DNA from: Anolis sagrei
Taxonomy: Eukaryota; Chordata; Lepidosauria; Squamata; Anolidae
DNA length: 64,000 nucleotides
Direction: 5' to 3'
Assembly: GCF_037176765.1 (NCBI RefSeq)
Contig: NC_090028.1
Location: forward strand, 20,595,234 to 20,659,233
This document shows, piece after piece, positions 1-10,640 of this stretch (the stretch's first letter is position 1; each line of letters starts with the position of its first letter). A program made the translations under genes and the position numbers. The notes beneath the pieces are model-generated. The model saw only the letters and a list, made by a program, of their open reading frames with translations. It searched no databases and was not told the origin of the DNA.

Positions 1-812
1 GGGCTGCCCTTGAAAACGGCTCGGAAATTTCAGTTAGTTCAACAGGTGGCGGCCAGGATGTTAACTGGTGCTCCTTACTGAGAGAGGTCAACCCTCCTGT
101 TTAAGGAGCTCCATTGGCTGCCCTTCATTTTCTGGTCCCAATTCAAGGTGCAGGTGATCACCTACAAAGCCCTAAATGGTTTGGGACGTGCCTACCTGCG
201 TGACCACATCTCCATTTATGAACCTGCACGCTCCCTTTGTTCATCCGGAGAGGCCCTGCTCATGATTCCACCTGCGTTGCAGGCACGTTTGGTGGGGACA
301 AGGGACAGGGCCTTCTCTGTGGTAGCCCCCCCACTCTGGAACGCCCTCCCCAAGGACATTAGACAGGCTCCCACATTGACAGTCTTTAGGAAGAACTTGA
401 AGACTTGGCTATTCCGGTGTGCCTTTCCAGAATAGGAAACTCCAGCAACACGTCCCAGAAGCACTTTACTAGAGACCTAAGATTGTCAGCACGTTGCACC
501 TATCCAAAAATCCTTATATTTCAGCTGTCACACTCAGCACTTTGCTTGCTTGCTTGCATGCTGGTTGCTGGCTGACTGGCTGCCCTGACACGAGAAATAA
601 AAACTCGGCACTTTTAATCTGTACCCATTTACACTTGGCCCGGCCTTAGTTTTATTGTTTTATGGTGTATTGTTCTACTGTTTACTGTTATTGCTTTAAT
701 TGTTTTGATTTGCTTTATGGTTTATGTATATTGTTGTTTTATTGAGGCCGAGGCCTTGTAAGCCGCATCGAGTCCTTCGGGAGATGTTAGCGGGGTACAA
801 ATAAAGTTAATA

Positions 813-855
<43 letters not shown>
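1..855 (+). mobile_element. L2-type LINE, 3' part
   Basis: The left edge of the window lies inside an L2-clade non-LTR retrotransposon. The C-terminal end of its reverse transcriptase ORF is readable to the stop after 435 ([42 protein letters not shown]), with an in-frame stop near base 79. The 3' UTR follows, ending in the family tail GTAAGCCGCATCGAGTC and an (AAT)n run at about 806-855. The same C-terminal signature recurs in more than ten copies in the window. Confidence 0.85.
806..855. repeat. (AAT)n microsatellite at LINE tails
   Basis: A run of AAT units is shared by the tail of the plus-strand L2 copy and the 3' end of the minus-strand LINE that follows it. Confidence 0.9.
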
Positions 856-2085
856 TGGCAGGGCTCAGGTTGCATTGCAGCAGTGGGTCAGTGGTTTGCT
901 CTTCTCCACACTCGCATGTCGTGGATTCAACTTTGTAGCCCCATTTCTTAAGGTTGGCTCTGCATCTCATGGTGCCAGAGTGCAGTCTGTTCAGGCCTTC
1001 CAAGTCGCCCAGTTTTCTGTGTGTCTCACATTTGGTATCAGCCATTGATTGCGGTTCTGGGTTTGAGCCTGCCACTTTTGGACTCTCGCTTGCAGAGGTG
1101 TTCCAGCGACTGTCTCTGTAGATCTTAGAAAACTATTTCTTGATTTAAGTCATTGTTGTGCTGGCTGATATGCAAACAAGGGATGAGCTGGAGATGTCTC
1201 TGCCTTGGTCCTTTCACTATTGGCTGCTACTCCCTGGCAGATGTCAGGTGGTGCAATACCGGCTAAGCAGTGTAATTTCTCCAGTGGTGTAGGGCGCAGA
1301 CACCCCGTGATAATGCAGCATTTCTCATTAAGAGTCACATCTGTTTTAGCGTGGTGAGATGTGTTCCACACTGGGCATGCGTACTCAGCAGCAGAGTAGC
1401 ATAACGCAAGGGCAGATGTCTTCACTGTGTCTGGTTGTGATCCCCAGGTTGTGCCCGTCAGCTTTTGTATGATATCGTTTCTAGCACCTACTTTTTGTTT
1501 GATATTCAGGCAGTGCTTCTTATAGGTCGGAGCATGGTCCAGAGTGACTCCCAGGTATTTGGGTGTGTTGCAATGCTCCAGTGGGATTCCTTCCCAGGTA
1601 ATCCTCAGAGCTCGGGATGCTTGTCTGTTCTTAAGGTGAAAAGCACATGTCTGTGTTTTAGATGGATTAGGGATCAGCTGGTTTTCCCTGTAATAGGCAG
1701 TAAGAGCACCTCTAGCTTCAGAGAGCTTCTGTTCAACCATCTCAAATCTCCCTGCTTGAGCAGTGATGGTATGATCGTCAGCATAGATAAAGCTCTCTGT
1801 CCCTTCTGGCAGTGGCTGGTCATTTGTGTGAATGTTGAACATGGATGGAGCAAGCACGCTCCCCTGAGGCAGGCCGATCTTCTGTTTCCACCATCTGCTT
1901 CTCTGGCCCTGGAACTCAAAAAAAAAGCTCCTGTTTTGTAGCAGATTTCCTATGAGGCAGGTGAGGTGGTAGTCCTTTGTGATATTATACATTTTTCTCA
2001 GGAAGAGGCGGTGGTTTACAGTATCATAAACCGCTGACAGGTCTATGAAGACAGCTCCAGCCGATAACAAACGCCCAATCAATCC
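850..2085 (-). mobile_element. Non-LTR retrotransposon reverse transcriptase, clade unresolved
   Basis: A 310-residue open frame (2082 to 1150) carries the palm of a LINE reverse transcriptase: FIDLSAVYDTVNHR (motif A), GLPQGSVLAPSMFNI (motif B) and FIYADDHTITAQ (motif C with YADD). It is followed by NPSKTQ and the thumb-side pattern WGSQPDTVKTSALALCYSA. A second frame at about 1075-850 holds the likely C-terminal zinc-knuckle region (RANLKKWG, CECGEEQT), so at least one frame change separates the two. It differs clearly from the L2, CR1 and BovB copies in the window. A jockey-like or related clade is possible. The 5' part of the element is missing. Confidence 0.75.
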
Positions 2086-2345
2086 CTTTTGTCATGAAAT
2101 AGTTGCCAGTCAATAACTATTAACTAATCAATAACTAATTAAAATACCATTCAGTTACACCAAACCCATAACTTTTGCCACCCACATGTTGCCAGTCAGG
2201 TTGGAGCTTCCCCATTGAAGAGGGGCAGCTTGTTTTTGAACTTGGTTAGAAGGTCAACAATTATTCCGGAAGCAAGTGATTACTTAAATGAGAGCCTGTG
2301 CTCCAGGCCCAACAATGGCGCAATCACTGAGTTCATGTATTTACA

Positions 2346-2929
2346 TGTACCGTATATAATCGAGTATAAGCCAACCCAAATATAAGCCAAGGCACCTAAT
2401 TTTACCACAAAAAACTGGGAAAATGGATTGACTTGAATATAAGCCGAGGGTGGGAAATGCAGCCGCTACTGGTCAATTTCAAAGTAAAAATAGATACCAA
2501 TAAAATTATTTTAATTTAGGCATCAGTAGGTTAAGTGTTTTTGAATATTTACATAAAACTGTAATTCAAGATAAGACTTCCCAACTCTGATTAAACCAGT
2601 ATTCTAACCTTCTTCAATGTAAATATGCTTACATGTCCTCCAATAATAATAAATAGAGTAAAATAATAATAATAATGATAATAGAGTAAAATAATGGAAT
2701 GTAATAATAACAGTAATAATAGAGTAAAATAATAAATGTAACAATAACATTATAAAATAGAGTAAAATAATAAATGTAATAACAACAACAATAATAAAAC
2801 AATAAATGTAATAACAATAACAACAAAGTAAAATAATAAATAACATTGACTCGAGTATAAGCCGGGGGAGACTTTTTCAGCCTAAAAAAAGGACTGAAAA
2901 ACTAGGCTTATACTCGAGTATATACAGCA
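2346..2929 (-). mobile_element. MITE with CTCGAG-centred terminal repeats, copy 1
   Basis: Both ends carry inverted copies of TATATACTCGAGTATAAGCC (one base differs at the left end). The interior is AT-rich with many AATAAT units and blocks such as AGGTGCCTAATTTTACCA. Copies at 3099-3898 and 51049-51611 share the same order of blocks. No transposase is visible, so the superfamily is not assigned. Confidence 0.75.
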
Positions 2930-3098
2930 TATTAAAAGGAGGAGGATCAATTACTAAAGCAACAATGAAATTGAAGTGAAGTATTGTATTTCATTGGTTA
3001 ATAATCACACTTTTTTCTCTCCCCACCCTTTTTTTGCTTTTATGAGATAGCAGCTATTAAGCGGTTAAAAAATGCCCATTTGAAGGGCTTCTTTCACT

Positions 3099-3898
3099 GA
3101 AAAAGTCCCCCTAGGCTTATACTCGAGTCAAGGTTATTTATTATTTTACTGGAGCCCCCGGTGGCGCAGTGGGTTAAACCCCTGTGCCGGCAGGACTGAA
3201 GACCGACAGGTCGCAGGTTCGAATCTGGGGAGAGGCGAATGAGCTCCCTCTATCAACTCCAGCTCCTCATGCGGGGACATGAGAGAAGCCTCCCAGAAGG
3301 ATAATAAAAACATCAAATCGTCAGGGATCCCCTGGGCAACGTCCTTGCAGACGGCCAATTTTCTCACACCAGAAGCGACTTACAGTTTCTCAAGTCGCTC
3401 CTGACACGACAAAAAATTTTTTTTACTCTGTTATCATTATTATTATTATCATTTCATTTATTATTTTATTCTATTTTTTATTATTATTATTACATTTATC
3501 ATTTTACTCTATTATTATACATTTATTATTTTACTGTATGTTATTGCTACATTATTTTACTCTTTTTTATTATTATTACATTTGTTATGTTACTCTCCTT
3601 ATTATTATTGGAAGGATACGTAAGCACATTTACATTGAAGAAGGTAAATAATCATTTAATCAGAGTTGGACAGTCTTATCTTAAATTACCATTTTTGTAA
3701 ATATTCAAAAATATATGACCTACTGATTCCTCAATTAATGTAATTTAATTGGTATCTATTTTTATTTCAAAATTTACCTTAGCTGCTGCATTTCCCACCC
3801 TCGGCTTATACTCGAGTCAATCCGTTTTCTCAGTTTTTCGTGGTAAAATTAGGTGCCTCGGTTTATATTCGGGTTGGCTTATACTCGAGTATATACGG
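3099..3898 (+). mobile_element. CTCGAG-ended MITE, copy 2, opposite orientation
   Basis: The same family as 2346-2929 in the opposite orientation, about 170 bp away. The left end is slightly truncated; the right end is GGCTTATACTCGAGTATATA. A Sauria-type SINE (3151-3418) is inserted near its left end. Confidence 0.75.
3151..3418 (+). mobile_element. Sauria-type SINE (tRNA-derived)
   Basis: The head resembles a tRNA promoter: A box TGGCGCAGTGGGTTAAACC and B box GGTTCGAATC. The body runs through ACATGAGAGAAGCCTCCC and CACCAGAAGCGACTT and ends in GCTCCTGACACGAC plus an A-rich tail. It is inserted in the CTCGAG-ended MITE. Near-identical copies lie at 46573-46800 and 54526-54775. Confidence 0.88.
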
Positions 3899-4078
3899 TA
3901 CATGCAGTGGGCTTGGATTTTGAAGTTTCTTAATAATTAACTACAAGTCTTCTAATTTTGGTTAATTAACTGCAGGCCTTCTATCTCTGGTCAGAAAGGG
4001 CAGAGAGCTATTGACAAAAAGAGAAAGAGAAAACAACCCCCAAGAGTTGAGAAGGGTGGGGTAAAAATGCTGTCAATA

Positions 4079-4152
<74 letters not shown>

Positions 4153-4171
4153 GCTGTAAATAATAGGTAGG

Positions 4172-4209
<38 letters not shown>
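4079..4209. repeat. (GATA)n microsatellite
   Basis: About 30 GATA units with a short interruption (GCTGTAAATAATAGGTAGGT) near 4152. Open frames across it are low-complexity artefacts. Confidence 0.95.
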
Positions 4210-4861
4210 TGAAGTTCTGGAAGATAAGGATTTCAAGTGACACCTGTGCCTTCCTTCAACTTTCCTTTGATAATTTTATGGATATCATGATTGGACATGC
4301 TTGCTACATTTTAGAGAATAATAACAGCATACCTTTCTAACTGGTTGTCATTTAGATAGGAAGTCAGTATGGGGGTGTGGTTGACACGTAGGACTGGGAA
4401 ATTCCAGCTCCGAGTCTCCACTTAATCACGAACCTCATGATGTGGGCAGGGCAGTCCCATGCTTTCTCAACTTGGTCCACCTTGCAGGGATATAAAAGTT
4501 TGGGGGATACACCCATCTCTTCTAAGGTTTCAAGAGGGAAAAACTCAATCACTACATCCCTCTTGACACACAAACAGAGAAAGATCTTAAAACACACAGA
4601 GAGAGATCTTAAAGCACACAGCACATGCTCTCCATACTAAAGTGTAAGAAGGCAGATTCAAAAAGGCTTGCAGTAGAAAATTATTCATGTTAAACAATCA
4701 AAAGAGAGCAGAAACAGAGAGGAGAGAAGAAATTAGATACATTCCAACTGTCATACAGGAGACATGGTGGAAGGGAATTCCCTCAGTCTATACCAGGCAT
4801 GGAAAAACTTTACAACTAGGGGGATCACATGCTAGCACTACCTGCTACCAGAAGGAAAGAG
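4210..4861. other. Intronic stretch, nothing recognised
   Basis: No coding exon, RNA gene or known repeat could be recognised here. If the SPATA2-family gene has upstream exons to the left, this is part of its last intron. Confidence 0.4.
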
Positions 4862-5095
4862 AAAAAGAAGGAAGGAAGGAAGGAAGGAAGGAAGGAAGGA
4901 AGGAAGGAAGGAAGGAAGGACAAAAGAGAGGAAGGGAAGGGTGGAAGGAGGAAGGGAAGAGAGGGAAGGAGGGAGGGAGGAAAGAGAGAAGGAAGGAAAG
5001 ACAAAAGAGAAGGATGAAAGGGTAGAAAGGAAGGGAAGGCAAGGAGAAAGAGGGAGGGAAGGAGGAAAGAAAGAGAGAAGGAAGAATAGAATAGT
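4862..5095. repeat. Purine-rich (GGAA)n microsatellite
   Basis: Strand-asymmetric A/G tract, starting as regular GGAA units and decaying into GGGA and AAAG variants. Long open frames on both strands are artefacts. Confidence 0.95.
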
Positions 5096-5234
5096 GAGAA
5101 AGAGAAGGGCCCGAGAAAAGAGCCAAAGGGGCCGCGTCTGGCCCTCAGGCTTGGGTTTCCCCATCTCTGGTCTATTCTGAACTAATTAAACCTTTCCTCA
5201 TTGAGGACTTGAGACTTGGGCAGTATGGGGTTGA

Positions 5235-5956
5235 ATTCCAACATAAATAAGGAGCTACATTGGCTGCCGTTTATTTTCCGGTTCCAATTCAAAGTGCAGG
5301 TTCTTACCTACAAAGCCCTGAACGGTTTGGGACCCACCTACCTGCGTGATCGCATATCTGTGTACAAACCCACACGATCTCTTCGATCATCTGGAGAGGC
5401 CCTGCTCTGGTTCCTGCCTCCCTCGCAGGTGCGATTAGTGGGGACGAGGGAGAGGGCCTTCTAGGTGGTGGCCCCCTGACTCTGGAACTCACTTCCCAAG
5501 GACATCAGGCATGCCCCAACATTGGCAGTCTTTAGGAGGAGCCTGAAAATGTGGCTGTTCCAGTGTACCTTCCCAAAATAAGGAAAATAATTCCCTGCAA
5601 TATGTCCTCAGAATGCACTTTAACTTTTGGATTGGGTTGGACTGCGCTCCCCTCACTTCTTTTAAAACCCTCCTACCAGATATATCCTACCTTGTTCATG
5701 CCCAGCATTTATTTTTTAAATTTTAAACTATTACATTTGGCCCAGCCATAAGTTTTTAAATCCTTGTGTGTTATTGTTTATTGCTTATTGTTTATATGTG
5801 GTTTATATTAATTTATTGCATTGTATTGTTTTTGTTTATGCTTTCTTGTTTTATTGATGTGTTGTTGGGCTTGGCCTCATGTAAACCGCTCCGAGTCCCT
5901 TGGGGAGATGGTGGCGGGGAATAATAAAGTATTATTATTATTATTATTATTAAATA
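5235..5956 (+). mobile_element. L2-type LINE, 3' part
   Basis: The L2 C-terminal signature is readable ([27 protein letters not shown]) with in-frame damage. The 3' UTR contains GTAAACCGCTCCGAGTCC and an (ATT)n tail. The copy ends about 80 bp before the SPATA2-family exon. Confidence 0.85.
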
Positions 5957-6035
5957 AAGGCTGATATGTTATTAGCCATATAGCCAAAACTTATGCTGTC
6001 ATAAGTTCCTAATGTTCCTTTTTCCTCCCCTCCAG

Positions 6036-7472
6036 ACTTTTACAGGAAACTTTGTCTACTACGTACGATCTGTTCTTCCAGAAGAGGTTGTGGAAAGATT
6101 ACTAGGAAAAATTGGCTACGTCGCAACCACGGCCACAGAGTTCACATTAATTAGAAAGCTAAATCAGGAGGAAGCTGAACAAATTGCATTTGAACTGTTC
6201 CTTGCCAGAATTGAGTGTGAAAATCTTGATGTTGCTGAGGACACAAGTGACAGCGATTTGGGGGATCTGCGGCAGGAACGAGCTCAAGAGCACTGGAGTC
6301 CTGGAGAGGACCTTGATAAAAAGCAGCAGCCTACCCAGAGTAAAGAATATGTGTTTGCTAGAGGAGAAAGTGAGGCACAAGATGACCATGGTCCTCAGGA
6401 GACATACCTAACTCAAAGCACTCTGGCCCTCAAAAGGCCTGAGAATCCTGAGCTCAGAAGTGAAGTTTCTCACAGATGTCCTACTGAAGATTTGCAAACA
6501 GCTATTTCCAAACACTTTCCTGAGCCAAACACAAACCAAAGAAGTGTAGATGTTTCCTCAAACTTTTGTGTCAAAAGCTCTGACAGTGAGGATTTCTTAA
6601 TTAAATACAGTGACATTGTCATTGGGCAGAAGCCTCTCCAACTCACAGATCTGTCTCCAAAAGCGTCAGCCAATGAGACTCGGGCCACGGGGTTCATTGA
6701 GACAGGACTGGGCCCAGCAGCCGACGGGGCACAGTTGGCCACTCTTCTGTCTCCTGATGCTAGTGGGCCACAAGCCTTGGCAATACTGAATAATGGCACT
6801 CTGGGAAACCACCGCCTATATGATTACAGAACCCAAGAGACAGATGAATCTAATGTTTGCAGTGCTATGAACTGCCTCGGCATTTATGGAGCAGATCCTA
6901 CAGACCAACCCAAAGAACTGAAAGGTAACACTGTCCAACACAGCAATATGCATACAGGATGTAACTTATCCAGAGAAGAGGACCCTTGTGACTTATTCTG
7001 TAACAACAAACTAAAAATCAAGCTGATGTATCCTGTAGAGGAAACAACACAATTAGAGCAAAGAACTAGCAGGAGTGCAAACCAAGAAGTTCATCTTTCT
7101 GGAATGAAGCTTGAAGATCCACCTGGTAGAAAGAGAGGAGGCTTCAACATTAACAGCTATTCTTCACCAGACCTCTTCTGTAATATCACCAGCTGTGAAT
7201 GTCCTGCTGTTGACTCAGCTTACAACAAACTTGTAGTCGGCAATCCAGGTACATCTGGAGCTGGGGAGATCTCTAGGAATGTTGGAGAGCAACCCACTTC
7301 ATCTTACGCTGTTGCACCTAAGACCCTTGAACATGGCGGCCTTACAGCAATCCTTCAGTGCAAGCAGGAAGGATGTCCTCTCCATTCCTCTTTTGCAGAC
7401 TTTAATACTTGCCTTGCACCAGTAAGTGAAACTAATCCAGAGGGTTATGTTATTATAAACAAGGACGACTAA
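6036..7472 (+). CDS. SPATA2-family protein, last coding exon (partial gene)
   Basis: An uninterrupted 1437-nt exon encodes 478 residues to a TAA stop. The acceptor is seen directly: a pyrimidine tract ending CCCCTCCAG, exon starting ACT TTT ACA at phase 0. Its first 60 residues (TFTGNFVYYVRSVLPEEVVE, IGYVATTATEF, AFELFLARIECENL) align with SPATA2 (TYTGPFVYYVKS, MGYTPELG, SFELFLAKVECE), at the end of the N-terminal PUB domain that in SPATA2 binds the deubiquitinase CYLD and links it to LUBAC in TNF and NOD signalling. The split before this block also matches the SPATA2 gene structure as I recall it. The rest is acidic, Ser/Thr-rich and looks disordered. The Cys-rich C-terminal module of SPATA2 is not obvious; only CNITSCEC and CKQEGC pairs occur. 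Upstream PUB exons were not found and probably lie before the window. It could be a third paralog beside SPATA2 and SPATA2L, or a divergent ortholog of either. The family call is fairly sure; the exact gene is not. Confidence 0.78.
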   Translation, partial: TFTGNFVYYVRSVLPEEVVERLLGKIGYVATTATEFTLIRKLNQEEAEQIAFELFLARIECENLDVAEDTSDSDLGDLRQERAQEHWSPGEDLDKKQQPTQSKEYVFARGESEAQDDHGPQETYLTQSTLALKRPENPELRSEVSHRCPTEDLQTAISKHFPEPNTNQRSVDVSSNFCVKSSDSEDFLIKYSDIVIGQKPLQLTDLSPKASANETRATGFIETGLGPAADGAQLATLLSPDASGPQALAILNNGTLGNHRLYDYRTQETDESNVCSAMNCLGIYGADPTDQPKELKGNTVQHSNMHTGCNLSREEDPCDLFCNNKLKIKLMYPVEETTQLEQRTSRSANQEVHLSGMKLEDPPGRKRGGFNINSYSSPDLFCNITSCECPAVDSAYNKLVVGNPGTSGAGEISRNVGEQPTSSYAVAPKTLEHGGLTAILQCKQEGCPLHSSFADFNTCLAPVSETNPEGYVIINKDD

Positions 7473-7478
7473 GAAACA

Positions 7479-7598
7479 AGATATTACAAAAATGGTATCA
7501 ATAAAAATGAACAATTCAAAAAACTATTTTTAGTTTTTCTTTACAGCCTCAACTTGGTACTAATTTATTATTCTGTAACTCATGAAACATAACCTACA
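7479..7598 (+). repeat. Inverted repeat arm A in the 3' UTR
   Basis: About 120 nt starting GATATTACAAAAATGG are matched, reverse-complemented, at 9506-9626. Shared blocks include GGTATCAATAAAAAT, TTTCTTTACAGCC and CTCATGAAAC. Identity is roughly 80-85% by eye. Confidence 0.7.
7500..7505 (+). terminator. Likely polyadenylation signal of the SPATA2-family gene
   Basis: AATAAA lies 28 nt after the stop codon. It sits inside a segment of about 120 nt that recurs inverted at 9506-9626, so the signal may have come from a repeat. Confidence 0.45.
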
Positions 7599-7945
7599 TA
7601 AATATCAAAAGGAAAAAAAGTCCAAATGTCTGGTATATTGTCATATGAGGTCTGCAGTTGATTGTGGTTGGTGATAGAAGGTTAATGTGAGTATTAGTTC
7701 TAGAGGGTTTGGTGATCTGTAAGTGGGAGTTCATGGGTGAAAGCAATTAGGGGTGGAGGTGTGCAGGAGTTGGGTTGCAGCTGGGTGTTACTGGATTTAA
7801 GGAGCTAACCTTGGGAGAAAAGTATCTGTTGCATTTTGGTGGTGGATGCTGGTGGTTTCCCCCCCAGGTCTGTTGGATTTTCGGTATCCTGACCTGTGTC
7901 CTGTAATCTTGTAACCCGAAACCTTGAACCGGCTTTTGACCAGGG

Positions 7946-8292
7946 ATCTTCAAACTAAGGCCCAGGGGCCGGATGCGGCCCTCCAAGGTCATTTACTCGG
8001 CTCTCACTGAGGGTCAACCAAAGTCTGAAAGCACACAATAACAACAACAGTCCTACCTCAGCAGCCAAAAGCAGGCCCACACTTCCCATTTAAATAATAA
8101 TAAGTTTATATTTGTTAAAATTGTTATTTTTAATTATTATATTACTTTTAAGTGTTTTTTGTACTACAAATAAGGTATGTACAATTTGCATAGGAATTCA
8201 TTCATGCTTTTTTTCAAATTATAATCCGGCCCTCCAACAGTTTGAGGCACTGTGACCTGGCCCTCTGTTTCAAAGGTTTGAGGACCCCTGGT
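7946..8292 (-). mobile_element. hAT-type MITE with CAGGGGTCCTCAAAC ends
   Basis: The ends are CAGGGATCTTCAAAC and TTGAGGACCCCTG, inverted repeats of a hAT (Charlie-like) terminus. The interior matches the copy at 43691-44034 in inverse orientation (GGCCCACACTTCCCAT, AATTTGCATAGGAATTC). No transposase is present, and no target duplication could be matched here. Confidence 0.75.
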
Positions 8293-8540
8293 ATAGACTC
8301 TTGAAACCTGGACTTTGTTTATTGAACTCTCGGCATTTGACCATTGGAGTGGACCCTTTTGACTACGAAGTTATTTTTGCTATCAGATTTTGTTTATTCT
8401 GTAGCTGAGTGTTATCTTTGTGTTTTATATTTTGGACTATAAAAACAGCCAGCAAGTAAGTGCTGTTTTAATTAAACTGTTTGTTAAAACTGGGAGTTTG
8501 ATTCATCTCTACCTAAACAAGGTAGAGCCCTAGCAATGTG

Positions 8541-8992
8541 ACATATATATTCATAACACAACAACAAGTAATTCCACGTACAATGTTCTTGTTTCAGAGG
8601 AATCCTTCTTCAGGTTATGTTAATTTACAAATGGTGTGTAACAGTCTTTTGATGTGTGGTATACTAGACTAAGGGTTTGTAGAACATATGGGGTGTTTAT
8701 ACATATCTGTTCTGGTTAATCAATTACCGTTACTATCAGTATGTGCCTATGTTTTGTTTATAAGATAAGTAGCATGGAAAAGCCTTGAATTGGAACAAGA
8801 CCGAGCAAGTGTAATTAAAGAGACAGCGATATATCCATAACAACATACGAGAAGATTTTGAGACCACAGGTTTAAGAAGAAAATAACCACACATCAAATG
8901 ACTGTTACTGACTATTTGTAAATTAACACAACCTGAAGGATTCCCCCGAAACAAGGACATTGTGCCTGAGATGACTTGTGTTATGTATATAT
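8541..8992. mobile_element. Foldback element with arms of about 120 bp
   Basis: The left arm (about 8541-8660) and right arm (about 8870-8992) are imperfect reverse complements: TTCATAACACAA, GTTAATTTACAAAT, AACAGTC and TTTGATGTGTGGT appear in matching order. The middle of about 200 bp is not mirrored. It looks like a non-autonomous DNA element; no family name is assigned. Confidence 0.6.
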
Positions 8993-9029
8993 ACCAGACA
9001 TTTGTACTTTTTTCCTTTGGATAATTATG

Positions 9030-9475
9030 CAGTTAATTTACTATATTTATATACTGCCCCTCTCAGCCCGCAGATGACTCTGGGCGGTTTATAGTCAGCA
9101 TCAAAGACATAAAATACAATTAAAACGGTTAATTTAAATATAAAACCAAATAAAACAATCAATATCAATAAAAACATGTATCAGTTGAGTCTCCTAGTTA
9201 AAAGCATGATCCTGTAGCATCATCCAGTTGTTCCCTTTTTTTTCTCTATGTCTGTTATATTGTATCTGTAAACGCTTGCTCACAAAGCCAAGTCTTGGCT
9301 TTATTTCGGAGTGTTAAAAGGGAAAGGGCTGATCTAATATCCCTAGGGAGGGTGTTCCATAGCCGAGGGGCCACCACTGAGAAGGCCCTATCTCTCGTCC
9401 CGCCAGATGTAGTTGTAACGACGGCAGGATCAAGAGCAGGGCCTCCCCAGATGATCTTAATGGCTGGAATCCTGG
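9030..9475 (-). mobile_element. L2-type LINE, 3' fragment
   Basis: The reverse strand reads the L2 end: [13 protein letters not shown] in the coding part, then a 3' UTR to the tail complement CTGCCCCTCTCAGCCCG. It abuts inverted repeat arm B at 9506. Confidence 0.75.
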
Positions 9476-9505
9476 GTTTGGGTGTGGTAAATTCAAGTTC
9501 AAATT

Positions 9506-9626
9506 ACCGTTATGGTACGTTTCATGAGCTACAGTATAATAATAATTTAGTACCCAGTTGGGGCTGTAAAGAAAGACTAAAATTGTTTCTGAATTATTTT
9601 TATTGATACCATTTTTGTAATATCGC
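9506..9626 (-). repeat. Inverted repeat arm B
   Basis: Reverse-complement match to 7479-7598, the start of the 3' UTR of the SPATA2-family gene, including the AATAAA-containing block. Confidence 0.7.
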
Positions 9627-9834
9627 AATATAGATATCTGTGCCTAATTGACTAAGAAATAAGGCCATGAAAACATTCCAGATGTAAACACCAGTCTCTC
9701 AGGAGATGGGGGAGGGGGGCAGCCTAGTACCAAGCAGCTCTTGCCTCTATTCATTTTCTCCATACCCTGTTTCTCAGAAAATAAGACATACCCATAAAAT
9801 AAGCTGTAGCAGGATTTCTGTTGCAACTCAGGGT

Positions 9835-10640
9835 AGTTTCACCTTGCTCCCAAACACCACCACACCAGAGCCGTAGATTTTGTAGTTTATTGAGAAAAAA
9901 GCAAAGTCAAAACATAGAATAAGAAATGCAAAAGCTCCACTAGCAGGACAGAGGCTTAAATGCAAAAACACAGTTCCCAAGATCCAAAGGCAAAAACAAT
10001 AAGCATAATCCTTTAGGCAGTGATCAAACAAGAGTCCATGGTAAAACAGTGAAACACAAGACCCAAAATCCCAGATTCAGGAAGCCAAAAGCGTGCTGCT
10101 TAAAGCCAAGGTTAATCCATAGAACTTTGCATGGAAAGAGCCACATTGAACTGACAACTCCCGTTTGTCAACCAGAAAGCTAAATACCCTTTGCAGTCAT
10201 GAACGCATTGCAATGACCCTTGGCCAACTTGGTCTCTCGCTTACAAGCTAAGCGAGAGCTCCTCCGAACCCTTAATTCTAAGCATTCTTGCCTGCTCATT
10301 AATTCACTATCTTCAAGGTTCTCTTTATCTTGGTCCAGATGGGCTAGATCACCATGGGAAGGCTGAGAAGGCGAAGACAACTCCACCTGGCCGTTATCTA
10401 TCCCACTGACATTATTTTCCCCTGAGAACTGACTTGATGTTTCCCCTGCTGCATTGTCTGAAGCAGGCACAACAAAAATCTGAATCCCATAATTCTCAGG
10501 GAACTCTGGCTCACAAGACCCACAGGGTTCAGTTTCAGACTCAGAATCAAACTGAGCCACAACAATTTCGAAGCATTTGCACAATGTAAGCCATAACCTG
10601 AAAATAAGACATAGTGATGGGCATGGCTATGCAGCATACA
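9835..10640 (-). mobile_element. Possible LTR-class fossil
   Basis: The reverse strand has a CAATAAAC polyadenylation-like block near 9880 and an acidic coding-like segment (10180-10584) with repeated Glu/Ser. Similar CAATAAAC-bearing stretches on the same strand occur near 22380 and 27220. The family cannot be named from sequence alone, no second LTR was found, and the piece looks broken. Confidence 0.3.

Noticed and set aside
3151-3250. tRNA gene suggested by A and B boxes
   Set aside because: The boxes belong to a SINE head; the same body and tail recur at several sites.
4687-5180. Long open frames of Lys/Glu/Gly on one strand and Phe/Leu/Pro/Ser on the other
   Set aside because: They are translations of the (GGAA)n tract, with no start context or domain.
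1-6035. Search for PUB-domain exons of the SPATA2-family gene
   Set aside because: Nothing resembling the helical PUB segment with splice sites was found; repeats and microsatellites fill the region.
10180-10584. 134-codon acidic frame as a host gene
   Set aside because: No splice borders or domain; it lies in an LTR-like repeat context, so it was left as a possible fossil.
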